From: Mactromeris polynyma
Taxonomy: Eukaryota > Mollusca > Bivalvia > Venerida > Mactridae
Assembly: GCA_032209605.1 (NCBI GenBank)
Contig: JASFXZ010000032.1
Location: 6,883,722-6,947,721, forward strand
DNA: 64,000 nucleotides
Direction of reading: 5' to 3'
The notes beneath the pieces are model-generated. The model saw only the letters and a program-made list of their open reading frames with translations. It did not search any database and was not told the DNA's origin. The stretch's first letter is position 1. Each line of letters opens with the position of its first letter. The position numbers and the translations under genes were made by a program. This document shows positions 33,332 to 45,200 of the stretch, one piece after another.

Positions 33332-34136
33332 GTACGAATGAGAAAATGCCATAGCGAATCCTCCTTGTAGGCACTAATCTGACCCTATCAGACATTATTT
33401 CTGTTGCCGAATGTATCGGTTATTTGATTTTAGCTAAACTACATTCTTATTTTCCCCTCAAATTTTCTTTGCTTGTTGAAATCGGTGCTTTCTCGATGGG
33501 CTCAGAACATGGTTTCTGTCCAGCGTATTGAACGAAAGATGATTTAATGGTGGTAGCCACTTTTCATTGTCGTTATTTGTATTGTTAATTAACTCATTTA
33601 GTCCCGACAAGAGATTTTAATCACTTTGAGCTTGCTTTTTAGTTTGGTATTGTCATAAATCGTTATTCTGTTCTTGTTTTGATAGTTCAGATTCTTAATT
33701 TGATCTTGGAAACCTACCGTTAACACCTAGTGTACTCGTGTGTTTAGATTACACCTTGTTGAATATTTGTAACGGCGTTTAATTTATTTTTAAGCGCTAG
33801 AGTCGCGCACACTTTATAGTTATGTTGACATGGTTAATTTATCATTGTATCGCTTACTTTTATTTCTTATATCCACATGACATGCCATGGGGAACTTATT
33901 GTTAATAAATCCATATATGTTGTACTGTGGAGGTATATTTGTCCTTTTCTGTAAACTTGACAACGAAGTGGCAATAATGTTTTTTTAGAAAAGTAAATCT
34001 AACATCTATTATTGTTTTTTGCACGGTTGCATTTTCTTACCAAAATTGAGGAAGATCTGCCCTGAAAGTACATGCACCAGTGCGCGGTCTACCAGCCAGC
34101 AATATATTATAGTTTATACTTGTATGTTAAATTGGT

Positions 34137-34330
34137 TTACTGTCATAACGTCCCCAAGTTAAAACGTCCCCAGACCAAAACGTCCCCACTTTTGGTCAAA
34201 ACGTCCCCAGTTCAAAATTCAATTGACCAAAACGACCCCACTTTTGGTCAAAACGTCCCCACTTTTGGTCTAAACGTCCTCAGTTTTAGTCAAAACGTCC
34301 CCACTTTTGGTCAAAACGTCCCCATTTATT
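34137..34330. repeat. 21-bp minisatellite in RPL13 intron 1
   Basis: About eight copies of 'acgtccccacttttggtcaa' + 'a', mixed with a shorter 'acgtccccag' form. It ends about 240 bp before the ATG exon. Confidence 0.85.
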
Positions 34331-34566
34331 TCCACTTTTATGTGTGATAAATACGATAAGCAAATACTATGTAATAGTGCTGTCTGTGATGGAATAAGTC
34401 GAAAAAATGCTTATACTTATAGCGTTATAATTGGGTATCTTATGTCCTTAAATACGATATAGGTCGGGTTTAGTATTGGGTTAGTAGAAAACTAGTTGGA
34501 AATTATTTTCTTTCAAGCATCGTCATGATTGTGTATTAATCTTGAAATTTATCTATTTCAGCAACC

Positions 34567-37500
34567 ATGGCGCCTAAACGAAATAATATGATCCCTAATG
34601 GGCATTTTCACAAGGATTGGCAAAACCGAGTGAAAACATGGTTTAATCAGCCCATGCGTAAAAAGAGGCGTGCAGCAACTAGAGCAAAGAAGGCTAGAAC
34701 CATTGCCCCTAGACCTGCTGCAGGTCCACTCAGACCTGTTGTTCGTTGCCCAACATTCAAGTACAACACCAAGGTTCGCGCTGGTAGAGGTTTCACTCTG
34801 GAAGAGTTGAAGGTAATATTGGCAAAAAACATGACGTGATTTCTTTTGGCCATTATTAATGTTAAATCCGGAGTAGTTCCTCATTTACATTAAATGTATC
34901 CCTTTACATTCAGAATAACAAGTGTTTTCTAAAATTGTCATAACTATGCTTTTTTGTCCAAAATTTTGGCAATATTTATATAACTTTCTTTTCTTAAAGC
35001 TGCTATTTATATGGTACTTGTTACAACCATTTCAGGCAGCTGGTGTGTTCAAGAAACAAGCATTGAATATTGGTATTGCTGTAGATTTCCGTAGGCGTAA
35101 CAGATCTATGGAGTCTCTTCAACTCAATATTCAAAGACTGAAGGAATATAAGTCTAAACTTGTCCTCTTCCCCAAGAAGCAGAGCAAACCAGCTAAGGGT
35201 GATGCCACTGTAAGTGTAAACATAGTTCTTCTTGTATTCTCCTCAAGAGAGTCTTTTCTGCTTTGTATACCTAAGTAAAACAGTAGATATAAGGAAATTT
35301 CAATAGAGGAGTGGATATAGAAAATATATGGAGATATTCTTCTATGGCATTCAGTATCTCTGAATTATGTGCAAGAACGAGTTAGTAACTCTCAAAGCAG
35401 TCATTGAGAAAGATTCATTCAAGTTGTGAGAACTTTTTACACTGTTAATGTAAGATGAGTAAGTTAAACCTAAAAATCGAATCCTGGTTGTGGGTCCTTC
35501 TTGGTCAAGTGGTTATGAATATGATCGCTGACTTCGAATCACTTGTCCCTCATCGCCGCAGATTCAAATTCCACTGAGGATGTAGAATGTGTAAGTGAAG
35601 AAGCTGTCCATTACTTGCGGAATGTCATTGGTTCTACCCAATGTCCACCTGAGGACTGGAATAGTCGCTACATCACCCTGGCTGTTTATGTGACCTAAAG
35701 CCCCACTTCAGCCTTTGATTTTTATTGTTTAAGTGATTGCCAGTTCATGTGTAGTCTGAATTGTGTATCTTGAATGACTTGAGGTTGAATGTCTTCAAGT
35801 CTTGACAGGGTTTATCTGATTTGCTTCTAAGCGCGGGATACCACTTCTCCACACATGATACTTGCACTAAAAATCTCGGATTTGAAGAATGATGGATCAC
35901 AGAATGCACTCGGTAAGCATTGAAGCATACTCAGAATCTCCACACTTGGACTCGGCTGAGTAAATCTTGGGAGTGCATAGCAACAGTTTTGGGCTCTGAT
36001 TTGTGATGATCGTATATTTGTTGAAGTTACATATTAGTAGTTGTATCAAACTTCATTTGTAAAGGCGTATTCCTAAATAGATATTTTTGTTGTTGTTAGG
36101 TTGAGGAAGTGAAGATGGCCACACAATTGGATGGTGAACTTATGCCAATCAGACAGGTACAGCGTAGAGAGAAGGCTCGTGCTATCACAGCTGAAGAGAA
36201 ACGCTTCAACCCATATGTTGCTCTCAGACAAGCCAGAGCAAACAAGAGACTTCAAGGTATTGAAATGATATCCAGTTTTCTAATCTATTGTAGTATCATT
36301 GATTACTAATAACATATCCAAATACTAGTGACTCGGGCCTTCTATGAACATTTTAAAACCTGTAATAACGTCTTATTTTTGGAAAATCCTTTAACCCTTT
36401 CGGCGCCAAATAATATATTTTTCCACTTTCTGCCCAGCGCCAAGTTAATTTCAGGAGTTCTGAGAAAACAATAGGAACCCGATATAAATATGCATAACTT
36501 TTTTATTATTTGAAATATTAAGTTGAACTTTTCAGTATATATCACATGAATAATGATCAAAACTATAATAACATTAGTTTGACTTTTAAACATTTTGTTA
36601 GATTTTTACACAAATAATAGATGCCCGAATTATTTTTCATAACAAAAATTAATACTTCTTTAAAAATTTCATGTTAAACACTTAAACAAATTACAAAGTT
36701 TACAATACATACAATTATATTTATGAATCAATTAACACACGTTCATAATATAGAATCAATATTTACAATATTTACAACACACGTCCATATATAGCATCAA
36801 TATTTACACATTCTACACAAAGCGTGCGACTTCCTGGTGATAGTGTTTGTTCATGCCGATCCATTCACAGATGAATTTTCATCTAGATCTTGTGACGATT
36901 CATCGGATGATATATCGGAATCATTTTCGAAAGCAATTCCCTCACTGTCATTGTCATTTATTAACGGATCGAGCACTTCCCGAGTTGTATATGTCCTTCT
37001 GCCATTGTAAGAACTCGTGTCTGATTGAATAGAATCAACACGTCATATTCATCAACTATATTTTGCGATAATTCACTTATTAATACACTTATTTTGAAAA
37101 AATAAATTGGTAAAAACTGCAGCTTTATGATACTACATACATCATCTTGAGTATTTGTGAAGGCAGTCTCTGATTGCCCCAAGGCAGGATCCTGTCGTCT
37201 TTGCAGCGGCTGGCACACGGGCGGTCCATCTCGACCGCATCAAATTAGATGATCTAAATTGGCCTTTATTTTCTCTTGATACAGAAATCTCTCTTTAAAA
37301 AACCTGTACTATAAACTGTTTTCCTTACACATACGGCACACACGTATGCGTCTTCATTTATTGTGAACCTAGAAATCTTATACATAGTGAGTAAACGGCT
37401 ATATAAAAATGTTATCGTCCCATTGAAAGCAAAATTCACATAATTGTCTACATATGATTTCATTGATACTCTAGTTGAGTGAATAAATACAAAAGTGCAC

Positions 37501-37891
37501 TTGCATATTGGTCTTCAGTGTCCTACACAGGTGTTCACTGGATGCTGAATCTAGAGGGTCATTTGTTAATTACATGTCTTTGGTTCAATAACTCGAGAAT
37601 GCTTGGGCAGTTCGTCCTCAAACTTGATATGACTCCTGGTAATGATAAGTAGATGACCCATATTGATTTTTAGGTCACAGTGTCTTGTTAAGAAATTAAT
37701 TTAAGCCCTTTTCCAATATATTAAATTGCCTGTATCGTGGCCATCTTGTTGTACCCTGATCACATTTGTGATTGTTTAATTGTCTAATTTTATTTACTGA
37801 GTCTTATCAAACTTTTACAGGTTACAGAGAAAAGAAGGCGAAAGAAAAGGCCCAGGAAGACATTGCTGCCACAGTCAAACCCAAGAAATAA
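34567..37891 (+). CDS. RPL13: 60S ribosomal protein L13 (eL13)
   Basis: Coding exons 34567-34812, 35036-35209, 36100-36256 and 37821-37891 (stop TAA), all AG/GT and in phase: 215 residues, against about 211 in vertebrates. The product starts [19 protein letters not shown] and contains the RPL13 signatures [49 protein letters not shown] and [13 protein letters not shown]. It ends in a lysine-rich tail. eL13 is a structural protein of the large ribosomal subunit. The start is fixed by the conserved N-terminus in a 'aaccATGGcg' context. An acceptor lies just upstream (34560), so the 5' UTR is split. A poly(A) signal AATAAA is at 37914-37919. Introns hold a minisatellite, a SINE-like sequence, a possible snoRNA and a piggyBac-like fragment. 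Confidence 0.97.
35485..35705 (+). repeat. tRNA-derived SINE in RPL13 intron 2 (resembles the molluscan V-SINE RUDI type)
   Basis: tRNA-like head with 'cttggtcaagtggttatgaa' (A box) and 'gattcaaattccact' (B box). The body reads 'gtgaagaagctgtccattac' and 'tggttctacccaatgtccac', a block I associate with widespread molluscan SINEs. The family name is from memory and unchecked. Confidence 0.5.
35879..35966 (+). ncRNA. Possible box C/D snoRNA in RPL13 intron 2
   Basis: C-like box ATGATGG (35889-35895, one mismatch to RUGAUGA), D box CTGA (35956-35959), and a 5-bp terminal stem GATTT/AAATC outside them. Size 88 nt. Vertebrate RPL13 introns host C/D snoRNAs, so the location fits. No clear guide complementarity was tested, and the C box is imperfect. 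Confidence 0.25.
36391..36995 (-). mobile_element. piggyBac-like remnant in RPL13 intron 3
   Basis: At 36391 the sequence TTAACCCTTTCGGCGCC has the TTAA + CCCTTT form of piggyBac ends. At about 36865-36990 the minus strand encodes an acidic stretch ([20 protein letters not shown]) like the N-terminus of piggyBac transposases, then stops. The rest of the transposase and the other terminus were not found, so this is a decayed or internally deleted copy. Confidence 0.35.
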
Positions 37892-38239
37892 TCTTGCTGT
37901 TACATGTACAAACAATAAAGAAAAAAATAGAAATGCCGATTGTTGTGATGTTTTACTTCAATCAAATTTACAAAACTTATTATCCATCACATAACATTGT
38001 TCCTTGAAAATTTATCAACATTTGATTTTGTGTTCATGCTCGATATGTATTTATTCAAGTCTATATATAAAAATAAGCAAATTATCATTCTAACAACTGC
38101 AAATTATCTAAATGGTGTGTAATACCTATAAGGCCCAATAACACCATGAGTGGAATCAACATATTAATTTTAGTATGAAGTTTTGAAATTGAAAATTGAG
38201 TGACGTGTTTGTAGTGAAGTTTCATTTTACAACTGGCCC

Positions 38240-38343
38240 ATGGGAGATTGTCACCAGTTCTCTCCCATTATATACATGTACTGTGTTAATGTATATATAG
38301 TGATACGTATACTGTAGAAGGGGTAAAGGGTTGACAATCTTAT
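38240..38343. mobile_element. Family-4 hairpin element
   Basis: Left 'gggagattgtcaccagttct' and right 'tagaaggggtaaagggttga' arms around a TATA-rich loop. Short copy without internal minisatellite. Confidence 0.55.
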
Positions 38344-39873
38344 TGGCCAAATAATACAACCATCTCGATGAGGACCACTGAAGGATTCAGCATTTACTTC
38401 TATGATTCTGTAGCTTTTAACAATTGGACCATATTGGTTGGACAGTTTAACACGACCAACTTGCTATCAAGAGAACGATTGGTCAAGTGGTTTAAATAGA
38501 GAACTTTCAGTGTAATAACTCCTGAATAAAGCCTAGTCGAGTACACAATTGCAAACCAGAGCATGAAGGAATATCGCATGCTGTCTTAAAGTTACATGGT
38601 CCTCGGTATGTCGAAATATGCTCGGTTGTAAATATGAGAAACTTGGTTACAAATGCTTTCCGTTGAGCCTCGGTCAAATTAAACACGCTTGATTCACAAT
38701 ATTAGTTGAGATATACACTTTGTCGAATGGTCAATATTTTGCAAAGCAAGTTCTCATTCTCGTAACAAAACAAGAAAATACCCAATAAAGATCACGACGA
38801 TTTACCAGTAATCAAAACAGGTGAGTAACAAACACTTTGTGGAAAATTGTCTATATATACTTGCGATACCTGGCTCCTGTGTAATGAAATAACAACACAA
38901 TACAGTAAATGTTGACAGTCGTATGCTTTTTATTCAATTCAAAGTTACGTATACATAATGCATACCTGACGCCATTAAAAACGCAACTATTTGAACTAGG
39001 CGTCATTTTGTTGTACCAACTGTCAAAGGTTGTTACAGTTATCTAAGCGTTAATTTTTGTTCAAAACTTTTTTAAACTCGACACCAAATGTTTTTTTATA
39101 TCATTTTTGATTAATTTTCTGAAATTATGTTTGAGAAATGAAGAATATTTATGCCTTTTTAATGTCACTTTATCTATATGCACAGTTTATAAAGGCGTTA
39201 AGTATACATGTATATAGATTCAAAATTAGTTGAAAACACTTTATGCTCTTGGTCAGCATGTTTTCATTGGCTGACTACCTCACAACTAGTTAACAACTAT
39301 TGGCAAGTAAATAAAAATCTGCTTTTCAGAAATTAAATTGCAGAATAGTACGTGCATTTTGCAAGTAATCAATATAAGAAACTCATGTTATGACTATTAT
39401 TGCATTGATAATTTTAACTTCTTAATGCATAGTATATGAATATTGCAGTCAACATTAACGAACTCATCTTCATTTCTATTAGACATCGATATATTAAATA
39501 TGTATTAAACAGACAAGCTTCTCCATCTTCAAAATGGAAGGGAGGTCACTGCGCTTGGTATTCGTCACTTATCCGTATCGGTTACTCCCCTTACCTATTA
39601 TCAGTAATGTTCCGTAGAGTTTTATAATATGATAATTCACCAAATTGGAACTGACACAAACTAGAACTACATGTATCGTGAATGAGATATAAAGCATACA
39701 GTAGAAGTGTTGCTTTGGTCGTATCTGAAAAAGGTGTCGTATATATATCGTCATGATAGGAGCCACAACCAGCCATAAACCAAGTTGTCGGGATAGAAAC
39801 ATACTGTGGTGTAAATCACTTTACGTTGTTTCAATATGTTAATCCTCTAATGTGGATAGGGAGAAAAGTTACT

Positions 39874-40189
39874 TACAGTATTCGAACTCGTCGGGTCCGA
39901 AAATTTATTTCGAATAATTTCATATGGCTTCGAATATTCAATTTATATTCGACGTTCCCTGGTAAGATACATCGGGACCTGATATTAATTTGAAATTATT
40001 TCATATCAGGGCCGTAAATTACATGGAGGCATGTAGGCAGTTGCCTCCTATTGCGGGCTGGAAAAAAAATCATTTTTTGTCTAAAAAGGGTCCAAAAATT
40101 TTTTCCTTCCAGGGGAGGCAATTTACGGCCCTGCATATGATACAAAGTATTCGTATAGACGGTTGTCGAATGAACGTAGTCCGGTTGTA
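39874..40189. mobile_element. Family-1 MITE split by a nested MITE
   Basis: Family-1 ends at 39874 ('tacagtattcgaactcg') and 40189 ('gtagtccggttgta'). The core is interrupted by 127 bp at 40007-40133. Removing the insert plus one CATAT duplication restores the family-1 core 'tcatatgatacaaagtattc'. Confidence 0.7.
40007..40133. mobile_element. 127-bp MITE with perfect 14-bp TIRs
   Basis: Ends are CAGGGCCGTAAATT and its exact reverse complement. The flanks carry a 5-bp duplication CATAT (40002-40006 and 40134-40138). The interior includes a further inverted 'gaggcatgtaggcagttgcctcc'-like region. TIR start and duplication length do not settle the superfamily. Confidence 0.82.
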
Positions 40190-40952
40190 CATTCATAGAA
40201 GTTCAGGCTGCTCAGAGAGTGAACACTTAATATTTCTACATAAATTGTTTACATGCTTTGGTTTTTTCCCTTGTTTAAAATAATAAAACCCTTATTATAT
40301 TGTAATAGCCTTATTCTTTGTTCATTTTTTACCTATACTAAACGCAAAATATCTTGCATATCTATAATTAAAACGTCCATAACTATGGATTATCAATCGG
40401 AATACATTAATAAAGTATTCCTCTGTATTTGTCGGAAAGAGAAGTTTGATATGCCTTTATACTTCCAGTTCTTAACACGTGGTCGTTTACATGATGAAGC
40501 AAGATTTCTTCGAATTAGTATTACAATAACTTGTTGTAAACAATTGCTATGGTTCGAATTAAAGAGATGTCGTGGCCAATGCAACAACAGCCCTGGATGA
40601 AGACTGTTCACAATAGTATACGTTCAAATGGACCAGATACGTCTTTTAACTGCATCGAACGTCAAAAGAATTCAAGTTATTTATGTTGAGACAACTTTGC
40701 TTACTATACGACTACTGCGTTTATTTTGTATGTTAATTAATTGTGTATTGGAATCATACCACTAGATTAGTGATATATTATACTTTCAGGAAGTGTAATT
40801 TTATTCAGGTTATCATTCACTATATCAAAGTTATAAGACGAGTCCAGAAACGTTACAATCACCCCGCGTACTGACAAATTCATGGAAATCTACATCAAAT
40901 CGTCGAAGGAATGAAATAGCAAAAGTCGCTGATCAGAAGCCGGCGACTCTAT

Positions 40953-41251
40953 TTTTCGGCGCAGCCTTACTAACATGGTTTTGCTATTTGAATATCAGTG
41001 TTGTGTAAACCAATCAAATCTTACGTTAACCACCAAGGCAATTTCTCTTTAACAGAACAACGTGTGTAACCTTGACGCGGATTGTTAACATTTCGATAAA
41101 TGGTACGCTACCTTACCAAAATTCACTCGGTGAATTTACCGAAATCCATTTTGGATCTGGAGTGACCAGCAATCGTAACATATCAGCATGTGTTTATGTT
41201 GCACAACAAATATTAACCTTCAAATTGCGCCGACCATCTTTTTTCAAGATA
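40953..41251 (+). repeat. Copy 1 of a 300-bp direct duplication
   Basis: Shares 'ttttcggcgcagcc', 'gtgttgtgtaaaccaatcaa', 'ttgacgcggatt' and 'gccgaccatcttttttcaag' with 43391-43649, in the same order and orientation. About 45 bp near its end is absent from copy 2. Confidence 0.75.
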
Positions 41252-41970
41252 ATGCTTGTTATCCCTTTTCCTTTTGTTCATGGGAGGAGCAGTTATTATT
41301 TAATTGATATGAAAGCATTTCAAAAGTGAACTTTTACAGAATAAAAACAACCGAAATGGGTTTAAAAAAAACAATTTGAAAATGTTACTACTCGCGTTCA
41401 ATATTTGGAAAAATCTGGTCGTTTTATTACGCCATCAAAGTTTGTTATATTTTATCGACATATTCCCTTCAAATATGTCCCAATAATTATTTTGCTACAC
41501 TCAGTTTTTCATGTGACGTTCTACCACCGTTTATATTGTTAGGTATATTTGATATGAAACAATTGACAGTGTCATATATCTGTTCATATTTACGGTTATC
41601 CCACTAAAATATTGCCGTGCATTGATTTGTCCACAGCTGTCGTGGCGAATAATCCTAGTTCACATTCTATCTGTCCAATATCACCACATGCGGACACGCG
41701 GATACAACAGTGAGTATTATTTAATCTGTCTAAACTTTTCACGTTATATATTTTCGCGATACAAACGAGAAAGAAACTTACTTCGATTTTCTTTTTGTGT
41801 TCAGTTTCTTCTTTCAAATCTGTTGCAGTTAATTAATGATGACAATATCATTTCAGTTCCTTATTTTTCATATTATACCAAATTGTTTCAGTTGTCAAAA
41901 TAAAAACATCAAAATACCACGAAACCGGATGTAACGATAAATAGCAGCAAACAATATAATACGTAGCTTT

Positions 41971-42104
41971 ATATTATTAGTTATACAGGGTATATGGGGG
42001 AATATAACCTGTCTGTGTGTCATATAACGCCTCGGGTTATAGAATCGCAGACAGGTTATATTCCCCCATATACCCTGTCAACAACCTGTATAACTAATAT
42101 TATA
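41971..42104. mobile_element. 134-bp long-stem hairpin (MITE-like)
   Basis: Left arm 'atattattagttatacaggg' + 'tatatgggggaatataacct' and right arm as its reverse complement, with one 11-base insertion ('ttgttgacagg' type) in the right arm. The loop is about 30 nt. It would form a stem of roughly 45 bp. Confidence 0.65.
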
Positions 42105-42439
42105 ATACTGCAAATCCATATTAAATTCGTATATATATATTTTTTTACGTTACATATATGTATTAATCTTTCATAACATCGTATATATGTATTTTCATAA
42201 ATAAATAGAGCATATTTGATTGTTGAAGATTAAAAATAATTTATTTGGATTAACATCAAGTAAAATATTTTCACGTATCCTGAAGTCAAAATTTAAGTCA
42301 AGTGTTTCACGAGATGAAATTATTTTCTACCTTTCACGGAAACAAAAAAATATTTCAATATTTATCAGCATGCAGGTTTTAAAACGTTAATTGCGTATTA
42401 AATGCTTCAAAATTCTGCGCGATGTCATACGTCGAGTGC

Positions 42440-42475
42440 CAATGTTGCACGTGACGTCACTGGCGAGCTTACGCC
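42440..42475. promoter_or_regulatory. Overlapping E-box and CRE
   Basis: The string 'gcacgtgacgtcactgg' contains CACGTG immediately followed by the full cAMP response element TGACGTCA, in a locally GC-richer patch (42415-42490). A distal promoter for the sulfotransferase 2.7 kb downstream is possible, but no transcript evidence exists. Confidence 0.3.
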
Positions 42476-43390
42476 GCGCCAAAATCGTTCTTCTATATAC
42501 ATTGCGTTGTTAAGTGTTACTTTAGAGATACTTTATTGAAATTTTAACGGAATTAATTCCAAACAAACACTCAGAGGGCGAAGTGCAGAAAGTAGTTCTA
42601 TTAAAGTTACAATAAATGACCTATGTACAATCAAAGACCTAAATACCATAGATGCGCAACTAGTATGGACCATAGAACGAAGTCTCGTTCGTTCACTCGA
42701 CGATCCGAGAAACGAAACCAGTGCGCGAGATTTGGAAAACTGCTAGACGTCGCCATTTTGTATTGCATTTCAAAACACAGTTTGGACAGTGATGAAACCA
42801 TTATTCACTTAAAGAAGCTTTCTATGATATGTAATTAATATAAGTAAAGATCCTTAAAGTCTTTGGTACAATGTATAAGTCAATTACAGTTCATTCCGTC
42901 TGTAACCGTGAACCAATACCTAATTTTAACATGTTTGTTTTGCATTGTTTTCTCATTTTAGCAATCATTTTTTGTAAATATTTTATCGGGTAAACTAAAA
43001 TACAACGTTTATATTTACAGATGGGATTGGCTTTCTTCTTACGGTAAGTTGAGCACACGCCCATATACAGTGCAACCTCTCCAGAGCGACTCTTTCTCCG
43101 GCAACAGCAGCAGTATTTTTCCTCTAGTAACATACCGAGCGTCAAATGAAACTCTCAACTCTAGCCATCGTTTGCGTCTCCTAAAGAGTGACGCTGTAGA
43201 GAGCTAAGCTTGCTCTGTATATGTACATTGTATATGGACTTAATTTTGTATCTGTTCATTCATTAGAATTACAGTAAAACCTCAAAATACGTACAACCGT
43301 TGGGACCCTTAAAAACGAAAAACTGAATTTGTTGCATATTTAAACAAAACTTCGTTCCTTAAATTCCTTAACTTATATACCATTCTCCTT

Positions 43391-43649
43391 TTTTCGGCGC
43401 AGCCGTACTAACATGATTTTGCCATTTGCATATCCGTGTTGTGTAAACCAATCAAATCTTATGTTAACCAACAAGGCAATTTCTCTTCAACAGAACAACG
43501 TCTGTAACATTGACGCGGATTTGTCAACCTTTCGATAAAGGGGTACGTTACCTTACCGATATCCACTGAATGTCGGTGAATTTATGAAATCCACTTTGGA
43601 TCTGGAGTGAACAGCAATCGTAACATCGCCGACCATCTTTTTTCAAGAT
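43391..43649 (+). repeat. Copy 2 of a 300-bp direct duplication
   Basis: Diverged copy of 40953-41251, 2.4 kb away, with point differences throughout and an internal deletion. No protein is encoded in either copy. Confidence 0.75.
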
Positions 43650-44629
43650 ATTTCTTGTTAAAAAGGTCTCACAGTATCCCTATAACTACATTTGAGCTGA
43701 TCCATGACAAAACCTGTATATTAGTGTCGGTGGTTATGACGTCATATTTCCCAATGGAAGTTTCGCAAAACGTATGTGCCTCTATATAGTCATTAATGAA
43801 CAAATAATTTTCTGAAGTAAGCTTATTTGCTATCAAGATATATACATAAAGGTGTGCAATATATCATTTAATCAACATACATAAATGCATTATTATACCA
43901 CAGAATAGGTATCTCTAAAGAACAGCTGTTTCTTTTGACTACCTTTGAAACAGTATGTTGCGTGTAAAATGATATGTACGTGTATAATCTGAGCCTTTGT
44001 GTGTTGAATAGATTACTAAAATCGATTCGAACAAATTTACCGCAACTTGACGCTGACACGACGGGAAATCTTTAAAATAGAGTGCAATGCACACCTCCAC
44101 ACACACAGTACTAATCTGTGGGGGGTAAATTGAATTTAACAGCTAGTTTACCTCACACTTTAAAAACCGCTATATATGGTCAATGATTTCAAGCATATAA
44201 TCATAAATTGACTAATTCGGCAGTGACTAATTATTAAAAGAGATTAACTATTACGCTTACAATAACATATACAATGTATATAATTCAGTACGAAGAAACA
44301 AGCATCATTATGCCGACTTTGCTCTCAGTAACTTAACTATTCACATAATAGTGAGAGGTTCTCTAAAAAGTAAAAAAATAACCCTACATAAAGGCAACGA
44401 GAAAAAATCAGTAACTAATGTGACAACACTTTTTAAATACAGTTAGCTTGGACAGGGAATCCAACAAAAAGACAAATAGGAACAAAATATAAAACAATAC
44501 ACAATCATGCAGATTCACCAAGTTGTATTATGATACTATTTTTAATGAAGACAGTACCATTGCAATGCTATGGTTTTGTAGACTCAATGGCTATTATTGA
44601 AGAAAGTAGTATTGCGATGCTATTGTTAT

Positions 44630-44705
44630 TGCAGAAAAGAAAGAATAAGAAGACAAGTTTTCAAGGGTCCCAAATGGTGGTCTTATTATTGAGGTTTTAC
44701 TATGT
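44630..44705. mobile_element. Family-2 MITE, right half
   Basis: Contains 'aagacaagttttcaagggtc' and 'ggtcttattattgaggtttt', the right arm of the family-2 element. Confidence 0.5.
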
Positions 44706-45200
44706 TTTAGAATAGGTTTTCGATTATTTTGACAGTGGCTTTGAACAATAATGTACATTGTATCTTTGCAAACAAAATTTGTTGTAACCTTCGAAAAACC
44801 GAAACTCGTGCAAAGGCAGCTCCGAGTGCTTTTGTTTAAGTTTGGTTGCTTTGTAATTAATACAAATACACGAAAGACAATTAAGTATTGAGATTTGTTA
44901 CGATTTTACTTGTTAAATTTGGAGTGCATTGAAACCATTGCAATTTAGTCACTTTAGTCATATGTATTTTGTTCTTAACAGGAAACAAGTATTTCTCCAG
45001 GAATTTGCGCCAATATGTTTCATAAGGATCGCGTCAGACCATATTTAATATACCTTGCTGTGTTGCACACTGTTACAATATCCTACCTTGACATAAATTG
45101 GCGATGCAAAAAAATACCTTTCACCAGGTAAACTAATTATTCACAACCATTTGATGACGTCATATATGATGTAAACAAGCATACAATTGTATACTTATTC

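Larger units (their letters stand above)
37892..45200. other. Gene-poor 7.3-kb repeat region
   Basis: After the RPL13 3' end no protein-coding exon was recognised. Contents: family-4 hairpin 38240-38343, family-1 MITE 39874-40189 with a nested MITE 40007-40133, a 134-bp hairpin 41971-42104, a 300-bp direct duplication (40953-41251 and 43391-43649), a CRE/E-box cluster near 42448, and a family-2 fragment 44630-44705. The many short open frames are scattered over both strands with no splice logic. Confidence 0.5.

Noticed and set aside
34072..34347. A 91-codon frame with repeated 'FGQNVPTFG' peptide
   Set aside because: Produced by the 21-bp minisatellite in RPL13 intron 1; no start context or conservation.
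42623..42838. A 71-codon frame downstream of the CRE/E-box cluster
   Set aside because: Short, basic, no similarity seen and no exon borders; length is within chance expectation.
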